64,000 bases of DNA from Shewanella japonica (GCF_002075795.1 NZ_CP020472.1:3962501-4026500), one strand, 5' to 3'; counted from the first letter of the stretch, positions 48,604-59,005 are shown. Made by a program: numbers and translations. The notes: generated from the letters alone by a model not told the origin.

Positions 48604-48772
48604 TAAATAGCTCTTATTAACTGAATGACATATCAAGATGTCTATTTTTACGACAACCTTAACTAATGCACTGACTTTAAAGAATGAATAACAATTAAAT
48701 CTACTTCATCATGAAAATTTAGCTGAAACACAGTATATACTATGATGATTATCGATCTCATTGGAAACCATC

Positions 48773-49192
48773 ATGATAAAACCCGCTATTACCGCTTGTT
48801 TGGTTATTTTCGGTCTTAGTGCTTGTCAAAGCAACAGCCACCAGGCTGAAGAAATTAACTTGTTAGGTAGCTGGTATATTGAATCTGCTCTTTCTGAAGC
48901 TGTAATTAATCATAGTCCAGCACAAATTACGTTTGCAGAAGACGGTAAATTATCGGGTAATAATAGTTGTAATCAGTTCTTTGGAGAGTATCAGCAAGAC
49001 GACACACAACTTACCCTTTCCCCTGCTGGTACAAGTATGATGGCCTGTGTTGAAGTATTAATGAAACAAGAAGCTAGAGTCATGAAAGCCATGCCAATGG
49101 TCACAAATGTGGCTTTATCAAAATCGGGAAAATTACTGCTAAAATCAGAACAAGGTGCTAATTTATTAGTATTGAGCCAGCAGCAAGACTAG
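48773..49192 (+). CDS. META-domain lipoprotein (HslJ-like)
   Basis: A 139-residue lipoprotein: signal peptide MIKPAITACLVIFGLSAC (lipobox LSAC), then the META fold with GSWYIESA, FAEDGKLSGNNSCNQFFGEY and MACVEVLMKQEARVMKAM, typical of HslJ-type proteins linked to novobiocin resistance and heat in E. coli. ATG 48773 has GGAA six to seven bases upstream; the TTG frame start at 48761 is not needed. A strong terminator follows. Confidence 0.87.
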   Translation: MIKPAITACLVIFGLSACQSNSHQAEEINLLGSWYIESALSEAVINHSPAQITFAEDGKLSGNNSCNQFFGEYQQDDTQLTLSPAGTSMMACVEVLMKQEARVMKAMPMVTNVALSKSGKLLLKSEQGANLLVLSQQQD

Positions 49193-49242
49193 TTGCTATC
49201 CGCTAATGCACCATAACTTGGCTAATTAAGCTGAGTCCATAC

Positions 49243-49275
49243 AAAAAGAGTGAAGCCATGGCTTCACTCTTTTTT
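49243..49275 (+). terminator. terminator of the META-domain gene, also facing the symporter
   Basis: AAAAAGAGTGAAGCC / GGCTTCACTCTTTTT stem with a two-base loop between convergent genes. Confidence 0.9.
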
Positions 49276-49299
49276 ATTTCAATAAACTCAAATAATGAC

Positions 49300-50640
49300 T
49301 TAAGAATTGCTTTTCACATTTTCAGCAACTTTTTGCTGAATATCGACTTCGTTATGCTGAGCAATAAGAGCTGATTGCTCCATATCCGCATTGTAATGCT
49401 CAACGTCTAGCTCATCTTCTGAGCGAGCAATCACCGTCGTAGCAACTAAATCGCCTGATACATTCACTACTGTACGAGCCATATCTAAAATACGGTCAAT
49501 ACCCGCAATAATAGCAACGCCTTCTAACGGTAAGCCCACAGTGGTCAGTACTAAAGTTAACATCACTAGACCTGCACCTGGAACACCTGCTGTGCCAATC
49601 GATGCAAGGGTAGCAGTTAGCACAATAGTAATGTAATCCACCCAAGTTAAATCAATACCAAAAGCCTGTGCCACAAATAACGCCGTGACCCCTTGGTAAA
49701 GCGCGGTGCCATCCATGTTAATGGTCGTTCCTAGTGGTAATACAAAGCTAGAAATCTTCTTATTAACCCCTAAGTTTTCACTGGCACATTTCATACTTGC
49801 TGGTAGGGTGCCGGCTGAGCTTGACGTTGTAAATGCAACCGCCATTGCATTGCCAATTCCTTTAAAGAACTGCATCGGATTTAGCTTACCAAACACAGTC
49901 AGTACTACACTGTAAAAACCAAGAATATGTAACGCACAGCCGATATAAACCGCCACAATGACTTTTATCAAAGGCAATAACATATCTAAGCCATACTCAC
50001 CTGCGACCCAAGCCATTAAACCAAATACACCGTAAGGCGCTAACTTCATCACCATATCAGTGAGTTTGTACATTGCTTCAGCTAGACTTTCAAAAACACG
50101 AATAGCGGGTTTACCGTGCTCACCTATAAGCACTAACGAAATACCGAGTGCCACAGCAAACACAATCACTTGCAAAATTTGACCGCTGGCTAATGCCGCC
50201 ACTGGGTTGGTAGGTACGATATTAATTAACGTATCCATCAATGTCGGCGCTTCTTTTACTTCGCTGACAATTTTTGCACCTTCAAGTCCAAGACCTGCGC
50301 CAGGTTGCATGACGTAGCCGACAAGTAAACCAATGCTTATCGCAATTGACGTAGTGCCTAGGTAAAAGCCAAATGATTTAAAGCCAATACGGCCCATTTT
50401 TGCCGTGTCTTGCATTGATGTAACACCTACAATCAATGAGCAAAACACCAAAGGAACGATAAGCATTTTAATGGTATTAACAAACAAGGTACCAATAGGT
50501 TTTAGGTAACTAGCATCATCCCCTAAGGTGATCCCTGCAATAATACCTAGAACCATACCGATGAGGATTTGTAACCATAAAGGAACTGACATCCAACGAG
50601 ACCAAACTCGACTTGGAAATGACGGTGCATGTTTTGACAT
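49300..50640 (-). CDS. dicarboxylate/amino acid:cation symporter (DAACS, GltP/DctA type)
   Basis: A 446-residue inner-membrane symporter with 8 helices and the family signatures TTSSSAGTLPASM (re-entrant hairpin) and TINMDGTALYQG. Substrate would be glutamate, aspartate or C4-dicarboxylates with H+ or Na+. ATG 50640 (MSKHAPSF) is the start; the upstream extension is not family-like. A CRP-like site lies about 165 bp upstream. Single gene. Confidence 0.9.
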   Translation of the reverse strand: MSKHAPSFPSRVWSRWMSVPLWLQILIGMVLGIIAGITLGDDASYLKPIGTLFVNTIKMLIVPLVFCSLIVGVTSMQDTAKMGRIGFKSFGFYLGTTSIAISIGLLVGYVMQPGAGLGLEGAKIVSEVKEAPTLMDTLINIVPTNPVAALASGQILQVIVFAVALGISLVLIGEHGKPAIRVFESLAEAMYKLTDMVMKLAPYGVFGLMAWVAGEYGLDMLLPLIKVIVAVYIGCALHILGFYSVVLTVFGKLNPMQFFKGIGNAMAVAFTTSSSAGTLPASMKCASENLGVNKKISSFVLPLGTTINMDGTALYQGVTALFVAQAFGIDLTWVDYITIVLTATLASIGTAGVPGAGLVMLTLVLTTVGLPLEGVAIIAGIDRILDMARTVVNVSGDLVATTVIARSEDELDVEHYNADMEQSALIAQHNEVDIQQKVAENVKSNS

Positions 50641-50800
50641 GGAGTAAACCTTGCTTGTTTGCGATTGATGTAACTGACTAGTAGTCACGATGTATGAATA
50701 TCTAGATGATGTCGTTATCAACGTTAAACAATGACACCATCAATAAACTCGGCCGACAAAATTCGGCGCCGCATACTAGCATACCTATTTAGGTTTAATA

Positions 50801-50816
50801 GATGATCTAGGTCAGT
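50801..50816. promoter_or_regulatory. CRP-like operator upstream of the symporter gene
   Basis: GATGATCTAGGTCAGT resembles TGTGATCTAGATCACA and shares the core GATCTAGGTCA with the site upstream of sdaC. The half-sites are imperfect, so the assignment to CRP rather than a related regulator is tentative. Confidence 0.6.
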
Positions 50817-50846
50817 TTACACTGAGCTTCTATTCAAAATTCACTA

Positions 50847-51194
50847 TTAGGCTTCAAATATAAATGTCGTTTCTTTATTGCCGATTTTGACAGGATATAA
50901 AGCTGCAGGGGGACATTCCCGTTCGATTAAATAACTCCAATAGTCATCATCAAAACCTGCAAGCCAGTTTGACTCCTCGCCTCTCGACTTTAAAATCAGC
51001 CACCACCACACCATTGCCCATAAGCCTAAAGTGGCTAAGGTTAGCAGGAAGTGTAACGGATGGTTAATATTGGGCTGTGCAGCCCCATTGACTGTAGTAG
51101 GATAAACACTATGACAAGGATTATTGACTCGATTAATTCGACTGGGATGTTTGATATATCGGTAAACTCTGAATTGATATTTTGACTTTATCAT
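50847..51194 (-). CDS. small membrane protein, unknown function
   Basis: A 115-residue protein with one long hydrophobic helix (LHFLLTLATLGLWAMVWWWLIL, about 47-68) flanked by polar ends. ATG 51194 has AGAGG five bases upstream; the 7-residue longer frame is less likely. I do not recognise a family. It lies between the symporter and a GNAT gene read from the opposite strand. Confidence 0.65.
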   Translation of the reverse strand: MIKSKYQFRVYRYIKHPSRINRVNNPCHSVYPTTVNGAAQPNINHPLHFLLTLATLGLWAMVWWWLILKSRGEESNWLAGFDDDYWSYLIERECPPAALYPVKIGNKETTFIFEA

Positions 51195-51298
51195 CACAAC
51201 CTCTTGCACTGTCACATTGAATAATAAGCATAGCAGCTTAGACTTTAGTCGAATAAAAAATCAGCAACATTTTTACGATTCCCGATATAGGAAGGACA

Positions 51299-51760
51299 AT
51301 GATAATAAGAAAAGGCCAAGCATCAGATTTAGCAGCATTAGTTGATTTTAACCAAGCGATGGCATTGGAAACCGAAAACCTCACATTAGATAATGAACGT
51401 CTTACAAAAGGCGTGAGCACGATGCTTAATAGCCCAGAAAAAGGCTTTTATCTTGTCGCTGAAGTTGATGGTCAAATAGCGGGATCATTAATGGTCACCC
51501 TTGAATGGAGTGATTGGCGCGCAACTAACTACTGCTGGATCCAAAGTGTGTATATTCGCCCGCAAAATCGCCGCCAAGGAATTTATGCCAAGCTTTATCA
51601 AGCTGTAAAATCACTTGCAGAGGAAATAGGCGGCGCTGCGAGTTTTAGATTGTATGTTGAGCACGACAACCACATTGCCCAAAAAACCTATCAATCACTA
51701 GGTATGGAGCAAAGCCATTATCTGATGTATGAAGAGATTGCAGAAGGTGCTGCAGAGTAG
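51299..51760 (+). CDS. GNAT-family N-acetyltransferase
   Basis: A 153-residue acetyltransferase with the acetyl-CoA motif SVYIRPQNRRQGIYAKLYQAV and a later AQKTYQSLGMEQSHYLMYE that completes the fold. The N-terminal MIIRKGQASDLAALVDFNQAM is a typical substrate-side start. Third GNAT gene in 5 kb; the substrate is unknown. Followed by a terminator. Confidence 0.87.
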   Translation: MIIRKGQASDLAALVDFNQAMALETENLTLDNERLTKGVSTMLNSPEKGFYLVAEVDGQIAGSLMVTLEWSDWRATNYCWIQSVYIRPQNRRQGIYAKLYQAVKSLAEEIGGAASFRLYVEHDNHIAQKTYQSLGMEQSHYLMYEEIAEGAAE

Positions 51761-51797
51761 AGTTCTCAACACGCTGTTGTCAATGTGTACAGAATAC

Positions 51798-51825
51798 AAA
51801 AAAGGCTTTCGTAAGAAAGCCTTTT
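51798..51825 (+). terminator. terminator between the GNAT and sdaA genes
   Basis: AAAAGGCTTTC / GAAAGCCTTTT stem with a GTAA loop, usable on both strands. Confidence 0.85.
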
Positions 51826-51837
51826 AATCAAACCCGA

Positions 51838-53205
51838 TTAAGCACACAAATTGGTGACTTTTATTGCAAGACCACCTTGGCTGGTTTCACGATATTTCAC
51901 ATGCATGTCTTTACCCGTTTCATACATAGTCGCAATCACTTTATCTAAGCTCACTCTTGGTTCAGAATTACGACGTAATGCCATACGTGACGAATTAATC
52001 GCTTTAACCGATGCGATTGCATTTCGTTCAATACAAGGGACTTGAACTTGGCCCGCTACGGGATCGCAAGTTAAGCCTAAGTTATGTTCCATACCAATTT
52101 CAGCAGCCATACAAACTTGCGCAGGTGAACCGCCCATTAACTCAGCTAAACCCGCAGCCGCCATAGAACAAGCGACCCCCACTTCACCCTGACAGCCAAC
52201 TTCCGCCCCAGATATCGAAGCATTCCGTTTGTATAGCGATCCCACAGCAGCTGCGGCTAAAAAGTAACGGCTACATTCTTTTTCACCGACCTTCTGTATG
52301 AATTTGTCATAGTAGGCCAACACCGCAGGAATAATCCCTGCTGCACCATTGGTTGGCGAGGTCACAACACGACCACCAGCAGCATTTTCTTCACTAACAG
52401 CCAACGCAAATAAATTGACCCAATCAATGATTTCCATAGGATCGGTACTGGTTCGCTCACAGCGAAGTAATTCACGGTGCAAGGCTGGCGCACGACGTGA
52501 CACTTTTAATGGGCCAGATAACACGCCTTCTGTATGACAACCTTTTACAATCGCATCTTGCATGGTTTTCCATACAAGATTAAACCCACTATACATAGCT
52601 TCTTCCGAACGGAAGCACAGCTCGTTTTGCTTCATTAATCCGCTGATGCTTAAACCTGAATCTTTGCAGTGTGCCACTAGCTCATCAGCATAATTAAAGT
52701 GATAAGGCACCTTAACGCCACTGGAATGACTTTGAGTAAACTCACTTTCCTCAACGATGAAACCACCGCCGATAGAGTAATAAGTATTGGAATAAACACA
52801 CTCATCGCCAATCCAAGCATGTAAGGTCATGCCATTTTCGTGCAATGGTAAGGTTGAGCGATGGAAAACCAAGGCATCACGAGGAAAATCAACATGGTGA
52901 ATCGCATCACCTATAATGATTTCTTGAGTTTTCTCAACTTGGGCAATAAAAGGCTCAATACTATCAATATCAACCGTTTCAGGTTCATTACCCGCCAATC
53001 CCATGATGATCGCAATATCAGTATGATGACCCTTACCCGTTAATGATAATGATCCGTACACATCAACCGTGAATTTAGTAATTTGAGTTAGCTTGCCTTG
53101 CTCAATCAAGTCATCAATAAAACAATTTGCCGCTTTCATCGGCCCAACGGTATGTGAACTCGACGGACCAATACCAATCTTAAAGATTTCAAATGCACTA
53201 AACAT
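51838..53205 (-). CDS. sdaA: L-serine ammonia-lyase (serine deaminase)
   Basis: A 455-residue iron-sulfur enzyme converting L-serine to pyruvate and ammonia. The N-terminal domain has [12 protein letters not shown]; the catalytic C-terminal domain has [44 protein letters not shown] and [17 protein letters not shown], with the cysteines that ligate the 4Fe-4S cluster. It lies downstream of its transporter sdaC, giving a serine uptake and breakdown unit. Confidence 0.96.
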   Translation of the reverse strand: MFSAFEIFKIGIGPSSSHTVGPMKAANCFIDDLIEQGKLTQITKFTVDVYGSLSLTGKGHHTDIAIIMGLAGNEPETVDIDSIEPFIAQVEKTQEIIIGDAIHHVDFPRDALVFHRSTLPLHENGMTLHAWIGDECVYSNTYYSIGGGFIVEESEFTQSHSSGVKVPYHFNYADELVAHCKDSGLSISGLMKQNELCFRSEEAMYSGFNLVWKTMQDAIVKGCHTEGVLSGPLKVSRRAPALHRELLRCERTSTDPMEIIDWVNLFALAVSEENAAGGRVVTSPTNGAAGIIPAVLAYYDKFIQKVGEKECSRYFLAAAAVGSLYKRNASISGAEVGCQGEVGVACSMAAAGLAELMGGSPAQVCMAAEIGMEHNLGLTCDPVAGQVQVPCIERNAIASVKAINSSRMALRRNSEPRVSLDKVIATMYETGKDMHVKYRETSQGGLAIKVTNLCA

Positions 53206-53220
53206 ATAATTTGCCTCAAC

Positions 53221-53281
53221 GTTTACTGACCCTATCAGTAAACTAAAAACCGTAAGAAAGAGGAACCGTTATTGTTCCTCT
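53221..53281 (-). promoter_or_regulatory. two hairpins between sdaC and sdaA
   Basis: GTTTACTGA / TCAGTAAAC (53221-53243, 5-base loop) and AGAGGAAC / GTTCCTCT (53259-53281, 7-base loop) are perfect stems in the intercistronic region. Neither is followed by a strong T run, so they look like transcript-processing or attenuation elements rather than full terminators. Confidence 0.6.
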
Positions 53282-53316
53282 AACCATGCTACACAACAGC
53301 CTTAATTATCAGAGTG

Positions 53317-54609
53317 TTAGCTCATTAGGCCGAATAAAATGGCTGTCATTGCCAATAAACCAGCAATCACAACAAACACATTACTGATGCGGCCACGGTA
53401 AGCTTTTAATGCAGGAACTTTATAAACGGCATACATTGGCATTAGGTATAAAATCGCCGCAATAATAGGGCCGCCCAACGCTTCAATCATGCCAAGAATG
53501 CTTGGGTTAATAACCGCAACAATCCAAATACTGAAAAACATAAAGCCAAGAATAAATTTGTTGAGTTTGGCGTCTGATACTTCTTTATTGCTACTACGAA
53601 GTTGCTTAGTGATCATGCCTTTTAAGCCTTCAGTTGCCCCTAAGTAATGACCAAAGAATGAAGAAATAATCGCAATGAACGCAATAATAGGGCCAAAGTA
53701 ACTGACAAATCCGCTTGAGTGAACGTTAGCAAGGTAAGACAGAATCGCTAAGTTTTGATCTTTTGCTTCAGCTAATTGAGCAGGGCTTAAAGACAATACG
53801 CACGAGAATACAAATAACATCACGAACCCAACCAGCATCATGGAGGTGTTACGTAAAATCACATCCGCTTTTTTCGAGGCGTTATTGCCATGCTCACGTT
53901 TCAATGAAACAGAGAACTGTGAAATAGCAGGAGAATGGTTAAATGCAAACACTAATACAGGAATCGTTAGCCAAACAGTCCCTAAGAACTCACCGGTAGA
54001 AGGCACAACTTGCAGTGCGTCCATCTTCCAATCTGGCATCAAGTAAAATGACATGAAAGCTAAAATAGCAACTAACGGGTAAACCAAAAACTGAGTCACT
54101 TTCAGCATGAATTTTTCACCCGCAACCATCACAGACATCATGCCAATAATTAACACTGCAGATAAAAGAATACGTGGCGGTGAAGCAAAGCCAAGTTGAT
54201 TAACAATAAAACTATCAACAGTGTTGGTAATGCCAACACCATAAATAAGCACAATAGGGAAAATAGCAAAGAAATAAAGCACTGTGATCGCTTTACCTGC
54301 ACTCACACCGAAATGTTCTTCAACCACTTGGGTGATATCACTACCTGGATTTTTAGAAGAACATACAAAACGAGATAAACCACGATGAGCAAGGTACGTC
54401 ATTGGGCCAATGATAATCGCCATTAACACTAAAGGCCAAAATCCACCCATACCTGCATTGATAGGCAAAAATAAAATGCCTGCGCCAACCGCGGTACCAA
54501 ACAAGCTAAGCATCCAAGTCGTATCTTGGCGTGTCCAGCCTTTTACTGAAGTTTGCTCATCGTGAGCTGAAACTGCAACGTCCTGCGCATTGATTGAATC
54601 TCTTTGCAT
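53317..54609 (-). CDS. sdaC: Serine/threonine transporter (HAAAP family, SdaC type)
   Basis: A 430-residue inner-membrane symporter with 11 hydrophobic segments, of the hydroxy/aromatic amino acid permease family. The signature [32 protein letters not shown] near the N-terminus is clear. Position just before sdaA supports serine as substrate. ATG 54609 begins the frame. A CRP-like site lies about 63 bp upstream. Confidence 0.92.
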   Translation of the reverse strand: MQRDSINAQDVAVSAHDEQTSVKGWTRQDTTWMLSLFGTAVGAGILFLPINAGMGGFWPLVLMAIIIGPMTYLAHRGLSRFVCSSKNPGSDITQVVEEHFGVSAGKAITVLYFFAIFPIVLIYGVGITNTVDSFIVNQLGFASPPRILLSAVLIIGMMSVMVAGEKFMLKVTQFLVYPLVAILAFMSFYLMPDWKMDALQVVPSTGEFLGTVWLTIPVLVFAFNHSPAISQFSVSLKREHGNNASKKADVILRNTSMMLVGFVMLFVFSCVLSLSPAQLAEAKDQNLAILSYLANVHSSGFVSYFGPIIAFIAIISSFFGHYLGATEGLKGMITKQLRSSNKEVSDAKLNKFILGFMFFSIWIVAVINPSILGMIEALGGPIIAAILYLMPMYAVYKVPALKAYRGRISNVFVVIAGLLAMTAILFGLMS

Positions 54610-54934
54610 AATAATGACCCTATTAGGTATCTAATTTCACAGCGGAGAATATAGAATTCTAAATTGTGAAATATGATCTAGGTCATTTTTTACCCCGACT
54701 CACAAAAATTTTAACGCTATTTGAGAGCAAAGTACGCAACTGGTACGATCAGTCATTCTAACTGGTAACACTTTAAGATAAATTGCTCAACAAAACACCT
54801 AATACAATAACACCTAATAAACCAGCAGCTCACACACAAGCAGGGCTTAGGCTATACAATCAATAACCCATATAACGATTGCCATGCTTAACATAATGCC
54901 TCAACTATCATCTCTCAAAGAAAGGAAATGACGA
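54610..54934. other. intergenic between sdaC and rnhA; CRP-like site
   Basis: The sdaC-proximal part holds the operator at 54672-54687. The remainder is AT-rich; two CCTAATA(C/A)A-type repeats around 54800-54825 were the only pattern seen. No gene. Confidence 0.45.
54672..54687. promoter_or_regulatory. CRP-like operator upstream of sdaC
   Basis: TATGATCTAGGTCATT is close to the palindrome TGTGATCTAGATCACA. It lies about 63 bp upstream of the sdaC start, a sensible place for activation of serine use under carbon limitation. A sister site is at 50801-50816. Confidence 0.65.
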
Positions 54935-55717
54935 CTACCCTGTCCTAAGAGCCAGAATCTCAGTTAAATTGATAGGTTCATCATATTGGCTAAATTCAGT
55001 ATTTTTTTGATCGATAGCGTAAATGGACATGCGATCAGCCAGTTCATTACCTTCAATACCGATATGAGCAGCCACATGAGCAATATCAATCTGTCCTTTA
55101 ATTGCATCATATAATTCGTGTGCTTGTTGTATCACTTCAAGGTTAGCAATATCACCAGCAACTTTTCGCTTCCAACCTTTGTCTTTCCAACCATAGGCCC
55201 AGTTGGTAATACAATTAATGGAATATTGCGAGTCACTCAATATTTTAACGGTTTGCTTATCGCTTAAGGTTTTTTCAGCCACCAATAACGCTTGATACAA
55301 GGCATTTAGCTCTGCACTATTGTTAGTGCCATTAGGATTAAATAACCCATACCAAAGCTCACTCACTTCACCTTGACGATAAACGGCCATTCCTGAACCC
55401 GCCTTACCAGGGTTTGGCTCACAACCACCATCAGTAAAAACCATGACATCATGGCTGAAAAGATCAATATTCGTCGTCTTAATTGACTCTACTTTACTGG
55501 TACTTTGGCTGATACTTTTACCGCTCGCTTTTTTGCTAGCTGGCTTTCCAATACTACTTGAGGCTGCCCCTGCAAATGCCGCTTTAGCTTGCGCCTCAGT
55601 GGGAAACGACTTGTATTTGGCTTGAGGAAACTTATCCACCAACTTCTTGGTGTAATCCCAACTGGTAAAAATACCTGTCTCTCGACCTGACCAGACAACA
55701 TAAAACTTCTTTGCCAT
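54935..55717 (-). CDS. rnhA: Ribonuclease HI with N-terminal viroplasmin (hybrid-binding) domain
   Basis: A 260-residue nuclease that cuts RNA in RNA/DNA hybrids. Residues 1-50 (MAKKFYVVWSGRETGIFTSWDYTKKLVDKFPQAKYKSFPT) form a viroplasmin-like hybrid-binding domain, followed by a Ser/Lys linker and the RNase H fold with Asp96 (FTDGG), Glu136 (NNSAELNAL), Asp162 (LSDSQYS) and the last Asp in GNELADR. This layout resembles eukaryotic RNase H1. Start is ATG 55717. Divergent from yjjX. A separate housekeeping RNase HI may exist elsewhere. Confidence 0.9.
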   Translation of the reverse strand: MAKKFYVVWSGRETGIFTSWDYTKKLVDKFPQAKYKSFPTEAQAKAAFAGAASSSIGKPASKKASGKSISQSTSKVESIKTTNIDLFSHDVMVFTDGGCEPNPGKAGSGMAVYRQGEVSELWYGLFNPNGTNNSAELNALYQALLVAEKTLSDKQTVKILSDSQYSINCITNWAYGWKDKGWKRKVAGDIANLEVIQQAHELYDAIKGQIDIAHVAAHIGIEGNELADRMSIYAIDQKNTEFSQYDEPINLTEILALRTG

Positions 55718-55805
55718 GATGACTCTCTGTAAAATAGCGTAAGATACTTAATGCGCATCAGTGTAGCTTATGCCGCTACTAAAATAACTAATTGAATATA
55801 AAACT

Positions 55806-56432
55806 ATGTCAAATCCTACTCAGCTTGAAACGCAGCCTCTGCATGATAAAAAATCAATTGGCGAGCAAACAATTGCACAACTGACCATTATTGTTGGTTC
55901 TAAAAATCCAGTAAAAGTGAATGCCGCCAAAGTCGCCTTCAGCCAATATTTCCCCCATCACCAAATACATTGCATTGGCAAACATGCTCCCTCTCTTGTT
56001 GCAGATCAACCCATGACCGAGCAAGAAACAAAACAGGGGGCAATTAATCGTGTTCAATTTTGCCAGTCTGAAGACTTAGCAAACACAATGGCAGAAACAA
56101 AAGCCGACTTTTACATCGCTATGGAAGGCGGGGTTGAGCATTTTGATCATGGCCCAGCCACCTTTGCCTATATGGCCATCATTCATCAGCAGCAAATATC
56201 TATTGGACGCAGTGCACTACTGCCATTACCAGCTCAAGTGTATCAATCATTACAACAAGGTGAAGAGCTTGGCCATGTGATGGATCGTTTATTTAATACT
56301 GACAACATCAAGCAAAAAGGTGGTGCAATTGGTCTGCTAACACAAGGGTTAGCAACACGAGAAAGTATTTATACCCAAGCCATTATTTTAGCAATGGCCC
56401 CCTTTATAAATGCCGAGATATTCAACAGTTAA
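55806..56432 (+). CDS. yjjX: Inosine/xanthosine triphosphatase (YjjX family)
   Basis: A 208-residue house-cleaning NTPase that removes ITP and XTP. The core begins at about residue 27 (LTIIVGSKNPVKVNAAKVAF) and includes EQETKQGAINRV, FYIAMEGGVEHF and GRSALLPLPAQV, then GAIGLLTQGLATRESIYTQAIILA, all YjjX features. The first ~25 residues (MSNPTQLETQPLHDKKSIGEQ) are an extension absent from E. coli YjjX; a later start is possible but no better ATG is apparent. A 12-bp hairpin follows (56447-56477). Confidence 0.9.
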   Translation: MSNPTQLETQPLHDKKSIGEQTIAQLTIIVGSKNPVKVNAAKVAFSQYFPHHQIHCIGKHAPSLVADQPMTEQETKQGAINRVQFCQSEDLANTMAETKADFYIAMEGGVEHFDHGPATFAYMAIIHQQQISIGRSALLPLPAQVYQSLQQGEELGHVMDRLFNTDNIKQKGGAIGLLTQGLATRESIYTQAIILAMAPFINAEIFNS

Positions 56433-56446
56433 TTTGCTAACGGAAT

Positions 56447-56477
56447 ATCAAGCTTTTGTTTAACGCAAAAGCTTGAT
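56447..56477. repeat. 12-bp inverted repeat downstream of yjjX
   Basis: ATCAAGCTTTTG and its exact reverse complement are separated by a 7-base loop. No T run follows, so it may stabilise mRNA ends rather than terminate; it lies between yjjX and the aldo-keto reductase. Confidence 0.6.
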
Positions 56478-56512
56478 AACTTCAAAGTAACTGCATTCCA
56501 TAGGAGAAATAA

Positions 56513-57553
56513 ATGGAATATCAACGCATTCCTCATACCAGTCTTGATGTCAGTAAAATTTGCCTAGGCACAATGACCTGGGGAGAACAGAACTCACAAC
56601 AAGATGCTTTTGAACAACTCGATTACGCCCTAAGTCGCGGTATTAACTTTATTGATACTGCCGAAATGTATCCCGTTCCGCCAAAAGCTGAATCTCAAGG
56701 CGAAACTGAACGAATTATTGGCCAATATTTATCTCAGCGTGGTAACCGCGATAACCTAGTGATTGCCACAAAAGTGTCTGCAGCCGGTGTTAAAAGCGAC
56801 TTTATCCGCCCTAATATGGCGTTAGATTGGGTAAATATTCATCAAGCAGTTGATGCATCGCTTGAGCGATTACAGGTCGATACAATTGATTTGTATCAAG
56901 TACATTGGCCAGATAGAAATTGTAACTATTTCGGCGAGCTTTTATATAACCATGATGAAGAAGAACATCAAACGCCCATTCTTGAAACATTAGAAGCGTT
57001 AGCTGAAGTCGTTCGCCAAGGAAAAGTGCGTTATATCGGAGTATCAAATGAGACGCCTTGGGGGCTGATGCAATACCTTCGCCTTGCAGAGAAACACGAC
57101 TTACCTCGAATCGTTAGCGTGCAAAATCCTTATAATTTACTGAATCGTAGTTTTGAAGTAGGAATGTCTGAAATTAGTCACCGAGAAGAGCTGCCTTTAC
57201 TGGCATATTCACCGCTCGCTTTTGGTGCGCTAACCGGTAAATATGAAAATAACCAGTGGCCAGAAAAAGCCAGGCTGACCTTGTTCAAGCGATTTGCTCG
57301 CTACAATGCCACCCCAATGGCACTTGAAGCAACCCAAGCTTATATTGAGTTAGCTCGAGAGTTCAATCTAAGCCCAACAAAAATGTCACTGGCTTTTGTA
57401 AATAGTCGACGCTTTGTTGCCTCTAATATTATTGGCGCAACAACGCTAGATCAGCTTAAAGAAAACATCGACAGTCTTGATGTAACCCTTAGCCCTGAAT
57501 TATTGGCAAGAATTGATGAATTGTCTTTATGCTACCGAATGCCTTGCCCTTAA
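56513..57553 (+). CDS. tas: Aldo/keto reductase (Tas family)
   Basis: A 346-residue NADPH-dependent TIM-barrel oxidoreductase. The catalytic tetrad is visible: Asp48 (FIDTAEMY), Tyr53, Lys87 (IATK) and His131 (YQVHWPD). The NADPH site segment LAYSPLAFGALTGKY and SNIIGATTLDQLKENI at the C-terminus match Tas. GGAG precedes ATG 56513. Physiological substrate unknown. Confidence 0.9.
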   Translation: MEYQRIPHTSLDVSKICLGTMTWGEQNSQQDAFEQLDYALSRGINFIDTAEMYPVPPKAESQGETERIIGQYLSQRGNRDNLVIATKVSAAGVKSDFIRPNMALDWVNIHQAVDASLERLQVDTIDLYQVHWPDRNCNYFGELLYNHDEEEHQTPILETLEALAEVVRQGKVRYIGVSNETPWGLMQYLRLAEKHDLPRIVSVQNPYNLLNRSFEVGMSEISHREELPLLAYSPLAFGALTGKYENNQWPEKARLTLFKRFARYNATPMALEATQAYIELAREFNLSPTKMSLAFVNSRRFVASNIIGATTLDQLKENIDSLDVTLSPELLARIDELSLCYRMPCP

Positions 57554-57709
57554 TAAACTGCTTAATCGTTCATGCTAGACTTGCAATAAGCGCCACTTTC
57601 TATGAAGATCGTGGCGTTTCTATTTAGGGCTTAGCCCAATTTCTATTTATCGACAATGCTTGAATCCGCGCGAGTTATTTAAGGTTGGCGTTAATAAAGT
57701 GAGTTTGCA

Positions 57710-58933
57710 ATGACGAAAGCTTTTGAACATGATGCGATTAGAGCCCAATTTCCCACCCTGTCTCAACAGATTGATGGGCAAACGTTATGTTATCTAGATA
57801 CTGCGGCGACGAGCCAAAAGCCTCAGTCCGTCATCAATGCTGTGAATCAGTATTATCAACTAAATAATGCCAATGTTCACCGCGCAGCTCATCAATTATC
57901 AGCTCGAGCAACGCGCGACTATGAGGCAGTACGTAGCCAAGTTCAAGGGTTTATCAATAGCAATCGAGTCGATGAAATCATCTTTACCCATGGAACTACT
58001 GAGTCAATCAATATGGTGGCGCATGGATTAACTGCACAATTTGATAAAGACGATATTATCTTGGTCGATACAGCCGCCCATCATGCCAATATTGTTCCGT
58101 GGCAACAACTGGCAAAGCAAACTGGCGCCATCATTAAGCCAATCCCACTCAATGATGATTTAACGATCGATGTTGATGCGTATGAGCAGTTGCTGTCATT
58201 AGCACCCAAATTAGTCGCCCTAACCCATGTGACTAATGCATTAGGCACAGTTAACCCGATCATAGAATTAACTCAAAAAGCCAAACAAGCAGGTGCCATC
58301 ACCTTAGTTGATGGCGCGCAAGCCATCGCTCACTTTGCTATTGATGTTCAACAAATTGGTTGTGACTTTTATGTATTTTCAGGCCATAAAATGTATGGTC
58401 CAACAGGGGTTGGCATCCTCTATGGTCGCTACCAGATATTAGATACCTTAACCCCGATGTTAACGGGTGGCGAAATGATCAAAACGGTCAGCTTTAACGG
58501 TACGGAGTTTGGTAGTTTGCCTAACAAATTAGAAGCTGGCACCCCAGCTATTTCTGCCGTCATCGGTTTAGGCGCTGCAATTAGCTTTATGAGTGACTTA
58601 CCCAGTGATTTGGTTGAGCAACATGAGCAAACTTTACTGCACTACTTACAACAACAACTGGATCAGTTGGGTGACATAAGCCTCTATGGCGCTGGTCCTA
58701 ATAATGTTGGAGTTGTCGCTTTTAACCTTGCTGGCGAGCATCATCAAGATGTGGGCATATTACTCGATCAGCAAGGTATTGCTGTTCGGTGTGGCCACCA
58801 TTGCGCCATGCCATTAATGCAGCATCTAAACCTTAAAGGCTGTTGTCGTGCATCCATTGGTTTATACAATAATAAGCAAGATATTGACCTATTTATCGAT
58901 GCACTTCGTAAAGTTAAAGAATTACTGTTATAA
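57710..58933 (+). CDS. csdA: Cysteine desulfurase (SufS/CsdA type)
   Basis: A 407-residue PLP enzyme that takes sulfur from cysteine for Fe-S cluster or other sulfur transfer. The PLP lysine is Lys227 (FSGHKMYGPTGVGIL) and the group II active cysteine lies in RCGHHCAMPLM near residue 363. Sequence length and the SufE-like partner immediately after it (72 bp) fit CsdA-CsdE rather than a full suf operon, as no sufABCD genes are present here. Confidence 0.93.
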   Translation: MTKAFEHDAIRAQFPTLSQQIDGQTLCYLDTAATSQKPQSVINAVNQYYQLNNANVHRAAHQLSARATRDYEAVRSQVQGFINSNRVDEIIFTHGTTESINMVAHGLTAQFDKDDIILVDTAAHHANIVPWQQLAKQTGAIIKPIPLNDDLTIDVDAYEQLLSLAPKLVALTHVTNALGTVNPIIELTQKAKQAGAITLVDGAQAIAHFAIDVQQIGCDFYVFSGHKMYGPTGVGILYGRYQILDTLTPMLTGGEMIKTVSFNGTEFGSLPNKLEAGTPAISAVIGLGAAISFMSDLPSDLVEQHEQTLLHYLQQQLDQLGDISLYGAGPNNVGVVAFNLAGEHHQDVGILLDQQGIAVRCGHHCAMPLMQHLNLKGCCRASIGLYNNKQDIDLFIDALRKVKELLL

Positions 58934-59005
58934 CTTAACCTTAACTCGCTTAAACCTTTACAGCTTAACCGTAATAGTATTTAGTCATTCCCATTGAGGC
59001 CTATT

